DNA from: Vulcanimicrobium alpinum
Lineage (GTDB): Bacteria; Vulcanimicrobiota; Vulcanimicrobiia; Vulcanimicrobiales; Vulcanimicrobiaceae
Assembly (NCBI RefSeq): GCF_027923555.1
Contig: NZ_AP025523.1
Coordinates: forward strand, 1,652,484-1,716,483
Direction of reading: 5' to 3'
DNA length: 64,000 nucleotides
A program made the position numbers and the translations under genes. This document shows positions 1 to 7,181 of the stretch, piece after piece. Every line of letters begins with the position of its first letter. The stretch's first letter is position 1. A model generated the notes under the pieces. It ran no database searches, had not been told where the DNA came from, and saw only the letters and a program-made list of their open reading frames with translations.

Positions 1-258
1 CTCGTCCCCTCGGCGCTCACGTGGATCTTCTCGTCGCTCCGCTCGGCCGTCGGCTTCTCGCTGATCGGTGCGGTCGTCGCCGAATATTTCGGGGCGCAGG
101 CAGGCGTAGGCTATCGCATCCAATACTCGGAAGCGCAGCTAAACACGAGCGGCGTCTTCGCCGGGCTCGCGATTCTCATGGTCCTCGTCTTCGCGATCAA
201 CCTCGTCTTTCAATGGCTCGAAAAGCGGCTCGTGGTTTGGAAGCCGCGCGTTTCGTAA
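1..258 (+). CDS. ABC transporter permease, SsuC/TauC-like (3' part only)
   Basis: This is the last 85 codons of an inner-membrane permease; the gene begins before the window. The visible part has a hydrophobic stretch rich in Leu, Val and Ala, then a final membrane helix (GLAILMVLVFAINLVF) and a short basic tail, as in the C-terminal end of nitrate/sulfonate/taurine-type ABC permeases. It stops at TAA (256-258), 11 nt before the substrate-binding protein, so the two are almost certainly one operon. Assignment to this importer class rests mainly on that neighbour, since the diagnostic EAA loop is outside the window. The substrate is unknown. Confidence 0.75.
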   Translation, partial: LVPSALTWIFSSLRSAVGFSLIGAVVAEYFGAQAGVGYRIQYSEAQLNTSGVFAGLAILMVLVFAINLVFQWLEKRLVVWKPRVS

Positions 259-269
259 GGAGGGAAACG

Positions 270-1313
270 ATGAACGATCTGACTCGACGCCGGATGCTGA
301 GCGGCCTCGCCGCGGCCGGCGCGTCGACCGTGTTCGGCGTACCGCAGTTCGCGATCGCGGCCGGCCCGCGCGAAAAAGTTCCGGTCGTCGTCGGCTCCGA
401 GCACGCGCTGGTGTATCTGCCGTGGGACCTCGCGAAGGCGCTCGGCTACTTCGAGGCTGAGGGACTCGACGTCGAGATCACCTATACCAAGGGCGGCAGC
501 GAGGCGGCGACGGCGCTGGCGTCTGGGAGCTGCGACTACAGCGGCAACGCGATCGATCACGCGGTCGCCGCGGCGGAGCGCGGGAAGTCGTTGCAGATGA
601 TCGTCGACTTCATGAACCAGCCGGGGATCGCGCTGATGGTCCGCCCGGGCGACAAAGATAAGTACAAGACGTTCGCCGACTTCAAAGGCAAGACGATCGG
701 GGTCACCTCGATCGGTTCGGCGACCCACGTGCTCGCGCTCTACATGGCCAAGCGCGCCGGCCTCGGCAAAGACGACGTCAAGATCGTCGGCGTCGGCGGC
801 GGGGCGACGATGATCTCGGCGCTCGCCGGCAGCCAAGTCGACGCCGCCTACGGCAACGATCCGTACGCCACGACGCTGATTCGCACCGGCCGCGGGGTGC
901 AGTGGGTCGGCCTCTACACTTCCGCCGAGACGCGCAAGTGGCTCGGCTTCAAGGAGTACTGCTTCACCGGTGCGCTCACGCGGTCCGAGGTGATCCAGAA
1001 GAACCCGGAGCGTACGCAGAAGATCGTCAACGCGCTCGTTCGCGCGCACAAGTTCATGGCGACCCGCACCTCGGCGCAGATCGCCGCGGCCCTGCCCGAC
1101 GAGTTCCGCGGCGGAACGCCCGCCGCCGACTGGGCCGCATCGTACAGCCACTCGCGCCCGGCGTACACCCAGCACGGCGAGATCGATCTGGAGGGCGTCC
1201 GCGCGAACATCGAGGCGAACGCGTACTTTCTCGGCGCTGAGCCGAAGGTCAAGCCGACCCAGCTCTTCGACCTCACGTTCGTCGACCGTGCGGCGAAGAG
1301 CGTGCGCGTCTAG
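270..1313 (+). CDS. ABC transporter substrate-binding protein, NrtA/SsuA/TauA-like, Tat-exported
   Basis: A 347-aa periplasmic binding protein for an ABC importer of nitrate, sulfonate, taurine or a similar small solute. The ATG at 270 is chosen because a strong ribosome site (AAGGAGG, 257-263) precedes it; the frame is open further upstream but without such a site. The N-terminus carries a twin-arginine signal (TRRRMLS followed by a hydrophobic run, cleavage near Ala-27), implying export in a folded state. The body shows the family pattern: LAKALGYFEAEGLDVE, GSEAATALASG, then FADFKGKTIGVTSIGS. The TAG stop (1311-1313) lies inside the CTAG target duplication of the adjacent IS element. Ligand cannot be told from sequence. 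Confidence 0.88.
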   Translation: MNDLTRRRMLSGLAAAGASTVFGVPQFAIAAGPREKVPVVVGSEHALVYLPWDLAKALGYFEAEGLDVEITYTKGGSEAATALASGSCDYSGNAIDHAVAAAERGKSLQMIVDFMNQPGIALMVRPGDKDKYKTFADFKGKTIGVTSIGSATHVLALYMAKRAGLGKDDVKIVGVGGGATMISALAGSQVDAAYGNDPYATTLIRTGRGVQWVGLYTSAETRKWLGFKEYCFTGALTRSEVIQKNPERTQKIVNALVRAHKFMATRTSAQIAAALPDEFRGGTPAADWAASYSHSRPAYTQHGEIDLEGVRANIEANAYFLGAEPKVKPTQLFDLTFVDRAAKSVRV

Positions 1314-1343
1314 CAGGCTGATGAAAAATCGGCCGAGTTGATG

Positions 1344-1372
1344 TTGGCGTGACGGCGTTTTTCGCGTATTAT
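1344..1372 (+). promoter_or_regulatory. Putative transposase promoter
   Basis: TTGGCG (1344-1349) and TATTAT (1367-1372) are separated by 17 bp, a good sigma-70-type spacing in otherwise GC-rich DNA. Transcription would start near 1379. That lies downstream of the possible GTG start at 1349, so it favours the ATG at 1412 as the transposase start. The same sequence occurs in copy 2 (55060-55088). Not tested experimentally. Confidence 0.5.
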
Positions 1373-1411
1373 AAGAGCAAGTCTCCTCATACCTTGGTGA
1401 GGTTGCGGCCG

Positions 1412-2494
1412 ATGCGGACTCATGATGAGCAGCGTGCATCCGTTTGGACGACGTTGCAGCCGGAAGACACCGTGCCCGGCGATCATCCGTTGCGCCCGAT
1501 GCGCGTGATGGTCAACGAAATTCTGCGCGAACTCTCGCCGGAGTTTTCCAAGCTCTACTCCCGACGGGGCCGGCCATCGATCGCGCCGGAGAAGCTGCTG
1601 CGAGCCTTGCTGTTGCAAATGTTCTACTCGATCCGCAGCGAGCCGATGCTGCTGGAGCAGTTGCGTTACAATTTGCTCTTTCGTTGGTTCGTGGGCTTGA
1701 GCATGGACGACAAGATCTGGGACCCCTCGACGTTCAGCAAGAACCGCGATCGGTTCTTGAATGGCGAAATCTCCGAGCGGTTCTTCGCCGCCGTGGTCGA
1801 GCGGGCGCGTGCCGACGAACTGCTCTCGAACGAGCATTTCACCGTCGATGGGACGCTAATCGAGGCGTGGGCCAGCCACAAGAGCTTTCGGCCCAAGTCG
1901 GACGACGAACCGCCGACCTCGAGCGGCGGTCGCAACGAGGGCGTGAACTTTCGTGGCCGGCCGCGCAGCAACGAGACGCACGTCTCGAGTACCGATCCGG
2001 ACGCGCGGTTGTACCGCAAGAGCAGCGGCGCGCCGGCGATTCTCGGCTATCTCGGACATGCTCTGATGGAGAATCGCAACGGCTTGATCGTCGGCGTGAA
2101 GACCACTCGCGCGACCGGGATCGCCGAACGCGAAGCAGCGCTGGAATTGATTCGCGGGGTCAGCGGAAGCAACCGAATCACGCTCGGCGCCGACAAGGCG
2201 TACGATACCAAAGACTTTGTCGAGGCGTTGCGAGCGCTCAACGTGACGCCGCACGTTGCTCAAAATACGACCCGTCGCCGCAGCGCGATCGACCGCCGAA
2301 CCGTCCGCCATCCGGGCTACACGGTGAGTCAACGCAGGCGCAAGTTGATCGAGGAGAGCTTCGGGTGGGGCAAGACGATCGGCCGATTGCGCAAGGTGCA
2401 TTTCCGCGGGCTTGATCTGGTCGGCGACATTGTGCGCTGGACGGCCGCGGCGTACAACTTGATCAGGATACGCAATCTGAGGGCCGCGACATGA
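1412..2494 (+). CDS. IS5-family DDE transposase (copy 1)
   Basis: A 360-aa transposase that cuts and joins the element's ends. An N-terminal DUF772-type region (RPSIAPEKLLRALLLQMFYS) leads into a DDE catalytic domain: Asp-146 in FTVDGTLIEAW, Asp-261 in GADKAYDT, and Glu-314/315 in RKLIEESFGWGK. The ATG at 1412 is chosen because a putative promoter lies at 1344-1372 and a GGTGAGG-like ribosome site sits just upstream; a GTG at 1349 would give 381 aa but falls within the promoter. Both copies encode the same protein, so it is likely active. Family assignment rests on the motifs plus the 4-bp YTAG target. Confidence 0.92.
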   Translation: MRTHDEQRASVWTTLQPEDTVPGDHPLRPMRVMVNEILRELSPEFSKLYSRRGRPSIAPEKLLRALLLQMFYSIRSEPMLLEQLRYNLLFRWFVGLSMDDKIWDPSTFSKNRDRFLNGEISERFFAAVVERARADELLSNEHFTVDGTLIEAWASHKSFRPKSDDEPPTSSGGRNEGVNFRGRPRSNETHVSSTDPDARLYRKSSGAPAILGYLGHALMENRNGLIVGVKTTRATGIAEREAALELIRGVSGSNRITLGADKAYDTKDFVEALRALNVTPHVAQNTTRRRSAIDRRTVRHPGYTVSQRRRKLIEESFGWGKTIGRLRKVHFRGLDLVGDIVRWTAAAYNLIRIRNLRAAT

Positions 2495-2636
2495 TGCGAA
2501 GTGATGCTGACCCGAGGGGGCGTTTTCGAGATGAACCGCTCGGCAACGGGCTTCGAGAGGTCCGCCGACCTCCCGAAAACCGTGCTGAACGGGCAGTTCG
2601 CGAACCACGCGCCGATTTTTTCACGGGGCTGCTAGA

Positions 2637-2948
2637 TCAGACCGCCCCGTTCCACAACGCCGTCAGCCGCGTGACGACCGCGCGGTCGTGCGGCTGCTCG
2701 CCGCTCCCCTTGCAGACACGGCAGGGGACCGGCGCGCAGTCCGCGCACGCGCCCGAGCCGCTGCAGTGACGGCAGTCGTCCTCGGGCGAGCGCATCGCGC
2801 GGCGGGCGCGCGGAAGGGTCCACCGCTCGCGCTCGCGACGGCGGTGCTCGCCGTCGAGATCGCTCTCCTTGAGCATCGCGCAGAAGCCGAACATCGAGAT
2901 GCAGGCAAGAGCGCCGACGACGAAGTCGGCGAACGTACGGTCCCTCAT
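2637..2948 (-). CDS. Small membrane protein with zinc-ribbon-like cysteine cluster
   Basis: A 103-aa protein of unknown function. Residues about 6-26 (FADFVVGALACISMFGFCAML) form one membrane segment. After a basic, Arg-rich stretch comes a cysteine-rich module with four CXXC-like pairs and two CxGSG turns (CRHCSGSG, CADC, CRVCKGSG), resembling half of a DnaJ-type zinc domain, so it probably binds one or two zinc ions. The ATG at 2948 is preferred over an upstream start because the upstream extension is not protein-like. Its TGA stop begins 2 nt beyond the IS target duplication. Before insertion it was convergent with the binding-protein gene, with only one base between the two stops. Confidence 0.6.
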   Translation of the reverse strand: MRDRTFADFVVGALACISMFGFCAMLKESDLDGEHRRRERERWTLPRARRAMRSPEDDCRHCSGSGACADCAPVPCRVCKGSGEQPHDRAVVTRLTALWNGAV

Positions 2949-3068
2949 CGCTCTTTGACTATCGGTGCCGGAGCAGCGAAGTTTGAGCGATAGCCGCCAC
3001 ACCTGGCGAGCGATGCTCCATGCCGCGGGTACGACGTCAGCCGACGCACACATCAACGCGGAGGTTGC

Positions 3069-3500
3069 ATGCAGACATCGGAGGTTCGGGACGCGGCCGC
3101 ACAGGCCGTCAACCAATCGAAGTCGTTCCTGAGCCGTCAGGTCGACCAGCGGACCACGGAACTCGGAGATCGCGCCGCGACGATCGCGGAAGAACTGCGC
3201 CATGTCAGCGGTCAATTGCGGCAGAGCGGGATCGCGCCCGGCGCCGACTACACCGATCGGGGCGCCGAGGCCGTCGAGAACGTCGCTCGCTATCTGCAGG
3301 GCGCCGACGGCGAGCAGTTGATCGAGGATCTGGAATCGCTGGCGCGACGTCAGCCGTGGATGGTCGCCGCGGGGGCACTCCTTGCGGGGTTCGCGGCATC
3401 CCGCTTCCTAAAGACCTCGAGCTCCCGCCGTTTCCGTTCCGGGTCGGCCGGGCGCTACGGAACCGGCGGCACGGCGTATGGATACGATTATGAGACCTGA
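3069..3500 (+). CDS. Membrane-anchored amphipathic protein, YqjD/ElaB-like architecture
   Basis: A 143-aa protein with a long charged helix (1-90), a single membrane segment after the RQPW motif (about 93-112, MVAAGALLAGFAASRFL), and a Ser/Arg/Gly/Tyr-rich tail. This layout resembles the YqjD/ElaB class of tail-anchored proteins, but the function here is unknown. The ATG at 3069 has a clear GGAGG ribosome site. It overlaps the next gene by 23 nt, and the third gene overlaps the second, so all three are translated from one message. Similar trios (helical anchor, holin-X-like, DUF3618) occur in many bacteria, often linked to membrane or stress functions; that link is inference. Confidence 0.7.
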   Translation: MQTSEVRDAAAQAVNQSKSFLSRQVDQRTTELGDRAATIAEELRHVSGQLRQSGIAPGADYTDRGAEAVENVARYLQGADGEQLIEDLESLARRQPWMVAAGALLAGFAASRFLKTSSSRRFRSGSAGRYGTGGTAYGYDYET

Positions 3501-3912
3501 TGCACCGCGCGAGGCCGATCGCCCGATTGGCGAGCTGCTGCGCGAACTCGGCGACGAGATCGCGACGCTTGTCCGCGCGGAGATCGCACTGGCACGCGCC
3601 GAGATGGCCGAGAAGGCGAAGCCTGCCGTCGCGTCCGCCGGGATGTTCGGCGGCTCGGCCCTGCTCGCGCTCGGCGCGTTCGGCGCGTTCACGACCTTTC
3701 TCATCGCCGTGCTCGCACTGGCCCTGCAGGTCTGGGCGGCGGCACTCATCGTGACGGTGATCTACGGCGTGATCGCCTTCGCGTTCGCGCAGTCCGGAAA
3801 ACACAAGTTGGAAGAAGCGACGCCGCTCGTCCCCGAGCAAACAGCGCAGACCGTAAAGGAGGATATCGAATGGGCGAAGACCCGCGCGCAATCCGGCATG
3901 AGATCGAGGTAA
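3478..3912 (+). CDS. Phage-holin-like membrane protein (DUF1469 / holin-X superfamily)
   Basis: A 144-aa protein with an N-terminal charged helix (IGELLRELGDEIATLVRAEIALARAEM) and two strong membrane helices (about 50-75 and 80-105), the hallmark of the DUF1469/putative actinobacterial holin-X family. Despite the name there are no phage genes nearby; members usually accompany DUF3618 proteins, as here. The start could be the ATG at 3478 or the one at 3490 (MRPDAP); both overlap the upstream gene. The 3' end overlaps the following gene by 43 nt. A role in membrane organisation is likely, not lysis. Confidence 0.8.
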   Translation: MDTIMRPDAPREADRPIGELLRELGDEIATLVRAEIALARAEMAEKAKPAVASAGMFGGSALLALGAFGAFTTFLIAVLALALQVWAAALIVTVIYGVIAFAFAQSGKHKLEEATPLVPEQTAQTVKEDIEWAKTRAQSGMRSR

Positions 3913-4517
3913 CCCGTGCGCGCATGGGCGACACGGTCGAAGCGCTGGGCAACAAGGCCGACGTGCCGGCCCGCGTCAAGGACGCGGTGAACGATCGAGT
4001 GGAGACCGTCAAGGAAAGCATCGGCGATGCCGTCGGAGGGGTGATGGACGGAATGCAGCAGGCAACGCGCAGCGTCGGACGGGCGCTGGGCGGTGCGAGT
4101 GAATCGGTGAGCGGACGGGTCGGCGACACGGTCGAAGCGGTCGGCGACCGGCTGCCCGATGTCTCCGATGCGCGCAACGCCGCTCGCCGCGGCGTCGACA
4201 TCGCGCAGGAGAATCCGCTCGGGCTCGCGCTCGGCGCGCTCGCAGTCGGGTTCCTTGCGGGACTGCTCGCGCCGGTGACGGATCTCGAGCGCGAACGCGT
4301 GGGGCCGCTGCGCGACGATCTGATGCGGCGAGCGCAAGACGCCGGGACCGAGATGCTGCAGCACGGCAAACAGGTCGTCAGCGACGTTGCGCAGTCGGCA
4401 ATGCAGACGGCGCAGCAGTCGGCGCAGGCGCACGCGCGCGAGGTCGCGGACGAGCTTGCGAACGGGACGAGCTCAGCGACGGCGGGTGCACGCACGCCGG
4501 GCACCGCGTACCCGTAA
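3870..4517 (+). CDS. DUF3618 domain protein
   Basis: A 215-aa protein starting with the DUF3618 signature (IRHEIEVTRARMGDTVEALGNKAD). It continues as a long amphipathic helix with repeated GDxVExVxDRxxD-like segments, a membrane helix at about 112-132 (LGLALGALAVGFLAGLLAP), and a second helical region before a disordered tail. A ribosome site (AAAGGAGG, 3855-3862) precedes the ATG. It is the last gene of the three-gene cluster and its function is unknown. The repeated helical part suggests peripheral membrane association. Confidence 0.85.
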   Translation: MGEDPRAIRHEIEVTRARMGDTVEALGNKADVPARVKDAVNDRVETVKESIGDAVGGVMDGMQQATRSVGRALGGASESVSGRVGDTVEAVGDRLPDVSDARNAARRGVDIAQENPLGLALGALAVGFLAGLLAPVTDLERERVGPLRDDLMRRAQDAGTEMLQHGKQVVSDVAQSAMQTAQQSAQAHAREVADELANGTSSATAGARTPGTAYP

Positions 4518-4520
4518 GGC

Positions 4521-5006
4521 TCAGACGATCGCATCGGGTGCGGCGACGTCGGCCTCGCGGCCGGCGTCGTCGACACGGCGGTGCCAATCCGCGCCGAGCT
4601 CGTGATCGAGTTCGTCGCGGAGCAGACCGGCGGCCATGTTGGTCTCGATGACCAAGAACGCCGTCGCGATGCAGAGGAACGTCGCTCCCAGCAGGACCAG
4701 CGCGAGCGAGATCCACGGCACCGCGACCCGCGTGACTTCCTCGAGCGCGATCGAGAGCGACGACATCACGAACAGGAAGATCGCGAGATAATAGAACGTC
4801 AGCGCGCGCTCCACGAATTGGGAGCGGCGGCGATACGAGCGCAGCCAGCGCGTATACGTGCGGACGGTCTGGAGATCGCCGCGCTGCGCCGCAGCCGTCG
4901 TCTGCGCGAGGACCTCGCGCGCGCGGTCGAAGACGCGCGCGATGCGCGTGAGCGTCGAGGCGACGAGCGATCCGGTCCCCAAGATGAGGATCGCGGGCGT
5001 GATCAT
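4521..5006 (-). CDS. DUF2721 family membrane protein
   Basis: A protein of about 161 aa with a membrane helix at the start (MITPAILILGTGSLVAST), a basic linker (RIARVFDRAREVL), a coiled charged segment (YRRRSQFVERALTF) and two further hydrophobic helices. This matches the DUF2721 family, whose function is unknown. The start is uncertain: the ATG at 5006 lacks a good ribosome site, and the frame is open upstream without a clear alternative. It is convergent with the DUF3618 gene, with 3 nt between stops, and lies downstream of the M3 peptidase gene on the same strand. Confidence 0.75.
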   Translation of the reverse strand: MITPAILILGTGSLVASTLTRIARVFDRAREVLAQTTAAAQRGDLQTVRTYTRWLRSYRRRSQFVERALTFYYLAIFLFVMSSLSIALEEVTRVAVPWISLALVLLGATFLCIATAFLVIETNMAAGLLRDELDHELGADWHRRVDDAGREADVAAPDAIV

Positions 5007-5083
5007 CGCCGAGATGACGCCCAGGATCGACGGAAGCCCGGAGGAGGACGCGCCGCTGAATATGGCGCGTCCTCTGTTCGCTG

Positions 5084-7135
5084 CTAGCGCCCCGAAGTCT
5101 GCGCCGGCGGCGCGATCCCGAGTTCCTCGTAAAAGGCGTTCGGGTTCATCGGGCGGCCCAGGAAGCGCGCCACCTCGACGTCGGGCTCGAGCGCGCGGGC
5201 GGGCGCGAGGATGTCGTTGCGATAGGCCATCCCGGCGACCGGGTTGGTAAGCCCCTGCGCCTTGAAGCGCGAGAACATGTCCTGCGCGTAGACCTTCGAC
5301 CACAAGTAGCCGTAGTAGCCCGCGTCGTAGCCGCCCATCAAGTGGCCGAACGCCGCTTCGGGATGCGTGCCGTCGACAAACTGGTTGGGGGTCGTGCGCG
5401 AGACGGTCGCCTTCCACACCGCGGTCGTGTCGATCGGCGGTTTGGCGGTGTGATAGATCATGTCGACGCTGGCGTAGAGGATCTGCGAGGTCGTCTGCAG
5501 CGCGTAATGCACGTAGCGCGCCGCGATCATCTTCTGGATCATCTCGTCGGGCAGCGGCTGGTTCGTGGCCACGTTCGCGCTGACGGCCTTGAGGATCCCC
5601 GGATCCCAGGCAAAGTTTTCGAGCATCTGCGAAGGCGCTTCGATGAAATCCTGACGGAAGCCGGCGGTGAGCGTCTCGTACGGCTCGTTCGCGAGCAGCG
5701 CCGCCATGTTGTGGCCGAACTCGTGGAAGAACGTCACGACGTCGTCGTGCGTCAGGAGCGCCGGCTTGCCGGGCGCGGGGGCCGGCCAGTTCCCGACGAT
5801 CGCACTGGTCGCGAGCCGCACGCTGCCGTCCGGCATCACCCGGCGCGGGACGAGCGGGAAGTTCGCGAAGTGATCGTACTTGCCGGGGCGCGGATAGAGA
5901 TCGAGATAGAAGCGGCCGCGCGGTGCACCGCTCGCGGCGTCGACGACGTCGTAGGTCTGCACCTGGTCCTGCCACGTCGTCTCGGAGACGCGGGTGAACT
6001 TCACGCCGAGCAGGTGCTCGTAGATCCCGAGGACGCTGTCGATCACGTGCGGGACTGGGAAGTACTGTTTGATCGCGTTCTGATCGACGGCATATTTCGT
6101 CTTGCGCAGCAGGTTCTCGTAGTAGCCCTGATCCCATTGGTCGAGCGGCGCGCCCTTGAGCGCCGCGTCCTCGTCACGCTCCGTTCGCGCCTTGGCCAGG
6201 ATCGCGGCGTCGATCTGCGTGAGGAAGTTCTCGACGCGTGCCGGCGACGCGGCCATGCGATCGGCGAGCACGTACGCGGCCCACGTCTGGTAGCCCAGCA
6301 GATGCGCGAGCCGATCGCGAAGGACGAGCGCGTCCTGCAGGAGTTTCACGTTCGCGTCGCCGCCGCGGTTGTTGTATGCGATGTAGTACGATTTGCGCGC
6401 CGCGGCGTCGCTCTTGTTTTCCATGAACGGCCCGACGGTCGACTCGTTGACCGGGACGGTGTAGCCGCCGTCGGGGTTCTTTTTCAGTGCCGCAGCGACG
6501 AAGTCGGGCGGCAGCGCCTGCGCCTGCACCGCGGTGATCGCGATCGTGGACGCGTCTTTGCCGAGATTCGCCTGAAAGGTGTTCTGATCGTCGTTGAGCT
6601 TCTGCTGAAGTGAGATGTACTCGCGCCGCTGCGCGTCGGGCAGCCCCGCGCCGCTGCGCTTGAGCTGGGTGAGCCAGAGCTGGGTGAGCTTCGTCTGCGA
6701 CGGCCCGTGCGAGGTTCCGCTCTTGGCCGCCGCATTGACGGCTTGATAGAGATCGGGGCGCGCCGCGAGTTCCGTCAGCGCGTTGCCGGCGTCGGTCGAG
6801 CACTTCAGCGACGCGTCGCGCACCTTCGCGTCGGTCGCGACATTGAAGAGGAAGCCTTGCGCGGCGAGGTCGTCGTTGAAATCGGCCGTCGCGTTCTCCA
6901 GCGGCAGCACGACGGTCTCAAACGTCCGCGCCGAGCGCGCGCGCACGATCGCGTTGGTGCGCGCATTGAGCTGCGCGATCGACGATGCGCACGTGGAGGC
7001 AATCTTCGCCGGCGCGAGCGCCCAGTCGACGGCGACGAGGGCGGCGGCGGGTTTGGCGTGCGCTGCCAGCGGGAGGGAGGCCAGGAGCGCGGACGCCGCG
7101 ACGGCAGCCGTGCTCCGAACGATTACGGACTTCAT
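5084..7135 (-). CDS. Secreted M3-family zinc metallopeptidase (oligopeptidase)
   Basis: A 683-aa peptidase with an N-terminal Sec signal peptide (MKSVIVRSTAAVAASALLAS, cleavage after AHA near residue 27), so it acts outside the cytoplasm, where M3 enzymes degrade short peptides. The zinc site is HEFGH at 471-475 with the third ligand Glu-499 in DFIEAPSQMLE, exactly the thimet/Dcp pattern. Length and fold regions are typical of the family. The ATG at 7135 is chosen because it begins the signal peptide. Transcribed divergently from the exported protein at 7182, with 46 bp between starts. Most bacterial M3 enzymes are cytoplasmic; the signal peptide is the notable point. Confidence 0.93.
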   Translation of the reverse strand: MKSVIVRSTAAVAASALLASLPLAAHAKPAAALVAVDWALAPAKIASTCASSIAQLNARTNAIVRARSARTFETVVLPLENATADFNDDLAAQGFLFNVATDAKVRDASLKCSTDAGNALTELAARPDLYQAVNAAAKSGTSHGPSQTKLTQLWLTQLKRSGAGLPDAQRREYISLQQKLNDDQNTFQANLGKDASTIAITAVQAQALPPDFVAAALKKNPDGGYTVPVNESTVGPFMENKSDAAARKSYYIAYNNRGGDANVKLLQDALVLRDRLAHLLGYQTWAAYVLADRMAASPARVENFLTQIDAAILAKARTERDEDAALKGAPLDQWDQGYYENLLRKTKYAVDQNAIKQYFPVPHVIDSVLGIYEHLLGVKFTRVSETTWQDQVQTYDVVDAASGAPRGRFYLDLYPRPGKYDHFANFPLVPRRVMPDGSVRLATSAIVGNWPAPAPGKPALLTHDDVVTFFHEFGHNMAALLANEPYETLTAGFRQDFIEAPSQMLENFAWDPGILKAVSANVATNQPLPDEMIQKMIAARYVHYALQTTSQILYASVDMIYHTAKPPIDTTAVWKATVSRTTPNQFVDGTHPEAAFGHLMGGYDAGYYGYLWSKVYAQDMFSRFKAQGLTNPVAGMAYRNDILAPARALEPDVEVARFLGRPMNPNAFYEELGIAPPAQTSGR

Positions 7136-7181
7136 CACCCGCTCTACGTTCGTGAAGGTCCCCGGTGTTCCGTCGCGTGAA

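Larger units (their letters stand above)
1314..2631 (+). mobile_element. IS5-family insertion sequence, copy 1 (complete, 1318 bp)
   Basis: Complete insertion sequence with imperfect terminal inverted repeats: left CAGGCTGATGAAAAATCGG (1314-1332), right, read inward, CAGCCCCGTGAAAAAATCGG (2631-2612). A 4-bp target duplication CTAG flanks it (1310-1313 and 2632-2635), matching the YTAR target known for the IS5 group. It carries one transposase gene and about 130 bp of non-coding sequence at the right end. A second copy at 55030-56346 differs by about two substitutions and one G (a run of five here, four there), so transposition was recent. The insertion point is the stop codon of the binding-protein gene, which stays intact. 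Confidence 0.93.

Noticed and set aside
21..269. Longer start for the substrate-binding protein
   Set aside because: The extra 83 residues overlap the permease frame, are Arg-rich and lack a signal; the ATG at 270 has a strong ribosome site and begins a Tat signal.
1349..1411. GTG start of the IS5-type transposase (381 aa)
   Set aside because: It falls within a good promoter (1344-1372), so the transcript would begin after it; ATG 1412 fits better.
3478..3912. Holin-like gene as evidence of a prophage
   Set aside because: The family is widespread in chromosomes, the neighbours are DUF3618-type genes, and no phage structural or lysis genes are present.
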